A program made the position numbers and the translations under genes. 64,000 nt of DNA, taken from the NCBI GenBank assembly GCA_000381565.1, contig KB906724.1, positions 2,544,801-2,608,800 of the forward strand, given 5' to 3'. Below are positions 62,970 to 64,000 of this stretch, in pieces. Origin of the DNA: Oxalobacteraceae bacterium AB_14 (GTDB taxonomy: Bacteria > Pseudomonadota > Gammaproteobacteria > Burkholderiales > Burkholderiaceae_D). The notes below the pieces were generated by a model that saw only the letters and a list, made by a program, of their open reading frames with translations, ran no database searches and was not told where the DNA came from. Position 1 is the first letter of the stretch. The number at the start of each line of letters is the position of its first letter.

Positions 62970-62990
62970 TGTGTAATTGATGTAGATCAA
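62948..62990 (-). promoter_or_regulatory. Predicted FNR-dependent promoter of the efflux operon
   Basis: TTGATGTAGATCAA at 62977-62990 has the exact TTGAT-N4-ATCAA form of an FNR/ANR box. On the minus strand TACACT lies at 62953-62948, which puts the start near 62941-62942 and the box centre at about -42, the class II activator distance. The leader to the ATG at 62898 is about 44 bases. Confidence 0.6.
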
Positions 62991-63040
62991 AAATCAACAA
63001 ATGGACGGTGGCAGGCGGAAGGCAAAGTGGCCCGTCGTCG

Positions 63041-63127
63041 TTCCCGCGAAAGCGGGAATCCATGTTGAGTTTGCCCGGCTAGCGTGCTGTGCAAAATTGC
63101 CCATCGTCATTCCCGCTTTCGCGGGAA
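63041..63127. repeat. Pair of inverted dRS3-like palindromes
   Basis: TTCCCGC-GAAA-GCGGGAA at 63041-63058 and TTCCCGC-TTTC-GCGGGAA at 63110-63127 are the same palindrome in opposite orientation, 51 bases apart, with related flanks (cgtcgt/cgtcat on the outside). They resemble Neisseria dRS3 elements (ATTCCC-N8-GGGAAT). They can fold singly or with each other, and may serve as terminator for either neighbouring gene. Confidence 0.7.
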
Positions 63128-63159
63128 CGACTACGCTTGAGCCGGCGGCGTCTCCGTCC

Positions 63160-63171
63160 GGGGGGGGGGGG
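63160..63171. repeat. Run of twelve G
   Basis: Twelve consecutive G bases lie four bases beyond the stop codon of the phosphotransacylase gene. A tract of this length is prone to slippage and also to sequencing error. Confidence 0.7.
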
Positions 63172-63175
63172 CGGG

Positions 63176-64000
63176 CTACGGCCGCTGTTGCCGGTAGCGA
63201 TGGGCCAGCATCAGCGCCAGTGCCGCCGAGGCGGTGCGGGCGGCGGCGTCGTCGGCGCGGCTGGTCAGGGCGATCGGCACGGCCGCGCCCAGCACCACGC
63301 CGCAGACGGCGGCGCCGGCCAGGTATTCGAGCTGCTTGGCCAGCAGGTTGCCGGCTTCGAGATCGGGCGCGATCAGGATGTCGGCGTGGCCGGCCACCTG
63401 GGAGACGATGCCCTTGGCGCGCGCCGCCATCGGCGAGATGGCGTTGTCGAAGGCCAGCGGGCCGTCCAGCAGCGCGCCGCTGATCTGGCCGCGCTCGGCC
63501 ATCTTGCACAGGGCCGCCGCGTCCAGCGTGGACGGGATTTTCGGCGTCACCGTTTCCACCGCCGACAGGATGGCGACCTTGGGTTCGGCCGTGCCCAGCG
63601 CGTGCGCCAGCTCGATGGCGTTCTGCACGATGTCGACCTTGTGCTCCAGCGTGGGCTGGATGTTGAGCGCGCCGTCCGAAATCAGCAGCACCTTGTCGTA
63701 CAGCGGCACTTCGATGCGGAACACGTGCGACAGGCGGCGCGCGGTGCGCAGCGCCGGCGTCTCCAGCACGGCGGACATCAGCTCATCGGTATGCAGGCTG
63801 CCTTTCATCAGCATCTCCACCTCGCCGGCGCCGGCCATGGCGGCGGCGCGCGCGGCCGCCGCATGGCTGTGCGGGACATCGACCAGTTCGACGCCTTCGA
63901 GCGACAGGCCGCCGCTCTCGGCCAGCGCCCGCAGGCGCTGCCGCGGGCCGACCAGCACCGGCACGATCAGGCCATGTTTGGCGGCGTCGAGCGCGCCGCG
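63176..64000 (-). CDS. Phosphate acetyl/butyryltransferase (N-terminus beyond window)
   Basis: The frame is open to the window edge, giving at least 275 residues ending in TAG. DAAKHGLIVPVLVGPRQRL near the start, GEVEMLMKGSLHTDELMSAVL, HVFRIEVPLYDKVLLISDGALNIQPTLEHKVDIVQNAIELA and the late QVAGHADILIAPDLEAGNLLAKQLEYLAGA are the phosphotransacetylase/phosphotransbutyrylase family. It converts an acyl-CoA and phosphate to acyl phosphate and CoA. Whether it is the short stand-alone type or the C-terminal half of an enoyl-CoA-hydratase fusion cannot be seen here. Confidence 0.86.
   Translation of the reverse strand, partial: RGALDAAKHGLIVPVLVGPRQRLRALAESGGLSLEGVELVDVPHSHAAAARAAAMAGAGEVEMLMKGSLHTDELMSAVLETPALRTARRLSHVFRIEVPLYDKVLLISDGALNIQPTLEHKVDIVQNAIELAHALGTAEPKVAILSAVETVTPKIPSTLDAAALCKMAERGQISGALLDGPLAFDNAISPMAARAKGIVSQVAGHADILIAPDLEAGNLLAKQLEYLAGAAVCGVVLGAAVPIALTSRADDAAARTASAALALMLAHRYRQQRP

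Overview
The window reads as one contiguous piece of a GC-rich Gram-negative chromosome. Outer-membrane porins, lipoboxes, a TolC-type channel, IclR control of beta-ketoadipate genes and a CAGGAGAC-type ribosome binding site before most genes suggest a betaproteobacterium of the Burkholderiales, perhaps Oxalobacteraceae (Massilia/Duganella-like). The placement is inference; there is no rRNA or marker gene here. I see no tRNA, rRNA, CRISPR, insertion sequence or prophage. No gene-free gap exceeds 300 bases.

About 50 kb of the 64 kb is devoted to lignin-type aromatic compounds. Read together, the genes give an unbroken route: coniferyl-type alcohol and aldehyde oxidation (SDR 22280-23047, ALDH 23083-24552), ferulate to vanillin to vanillate (fcs, vdh, ech, 5986-10189), vanillate demethylation (vanAB, 41372-43362), 4-hydroxybenzoate hydroxylation (pobA, 50432-51598), protocatechuate ring cleavage (pcaHG, pcaB and a PcaC-PcaD fusion, 44585-48493) and the final steps to succinyl-CoA and acetyl-CoA (pcaIJF, 33717-36237). 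Uptake genes are interleaved: a complete Liv-type ABC transporter, three separate Liv-type binding proteins, a porin and a secreted tannase/feruloyl-esterase-like lipoprotein.

Layout. 1-5414: a rightward amine-catabolism set (ALDH, amidase, TetR, glutamine-synthetase-like ligase, FAD oxidoreductase) that fits a gamma-glutamyl route. 5528-5983: first of three stand-alone periplasmic Cache proteins. 5986-10764: fcs-vdh-ech with a divergent MarR regulator and a palindromic operator. 10741-24552: nine tightly packed leftward genes (ALDH, SDR, DUF1302, DUF1329, YCF48-like, RND/MMPL, chemoreceptor, carboxylesterase, thiolase), faced by a divergent XylR/DmpR-type sigma-54 activator, with a candidate -24/-12 promoter and an upstream activator site in the shared gap. 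26668-32676: a second MarR, binding proteins, esterase and porin. 32742-41234: pcaR, pcaIJF-livHMGF, two Cache proteins and a third MarR. 41372-51598: van, pca and pob genes with IclR and AraC regulators. 51693-53824: a decayed remnant of a YncE-like gene and a two-component system. 53835-64000: a PepSY protein, an acyl-CoA-dehydrogenase-like gene, a sugar dehydrogenase, an RbbA-type tripartite efflux operon with an FNR-type box, and a truncated phosphotransacylase.

The most notable points are (i) the nine-gene leftward unit with sigma-54 architecture, which joins oxidation, envelope transport and chemotaxis, (ii) three matching 34-bp PcaR-type operators that tie a porin, pcaIJF-liv and the Cache pair into one regulon, (iii) the Cache proteins themselves, and (iv) the PcaC-PcaD fusion with PcaC first.
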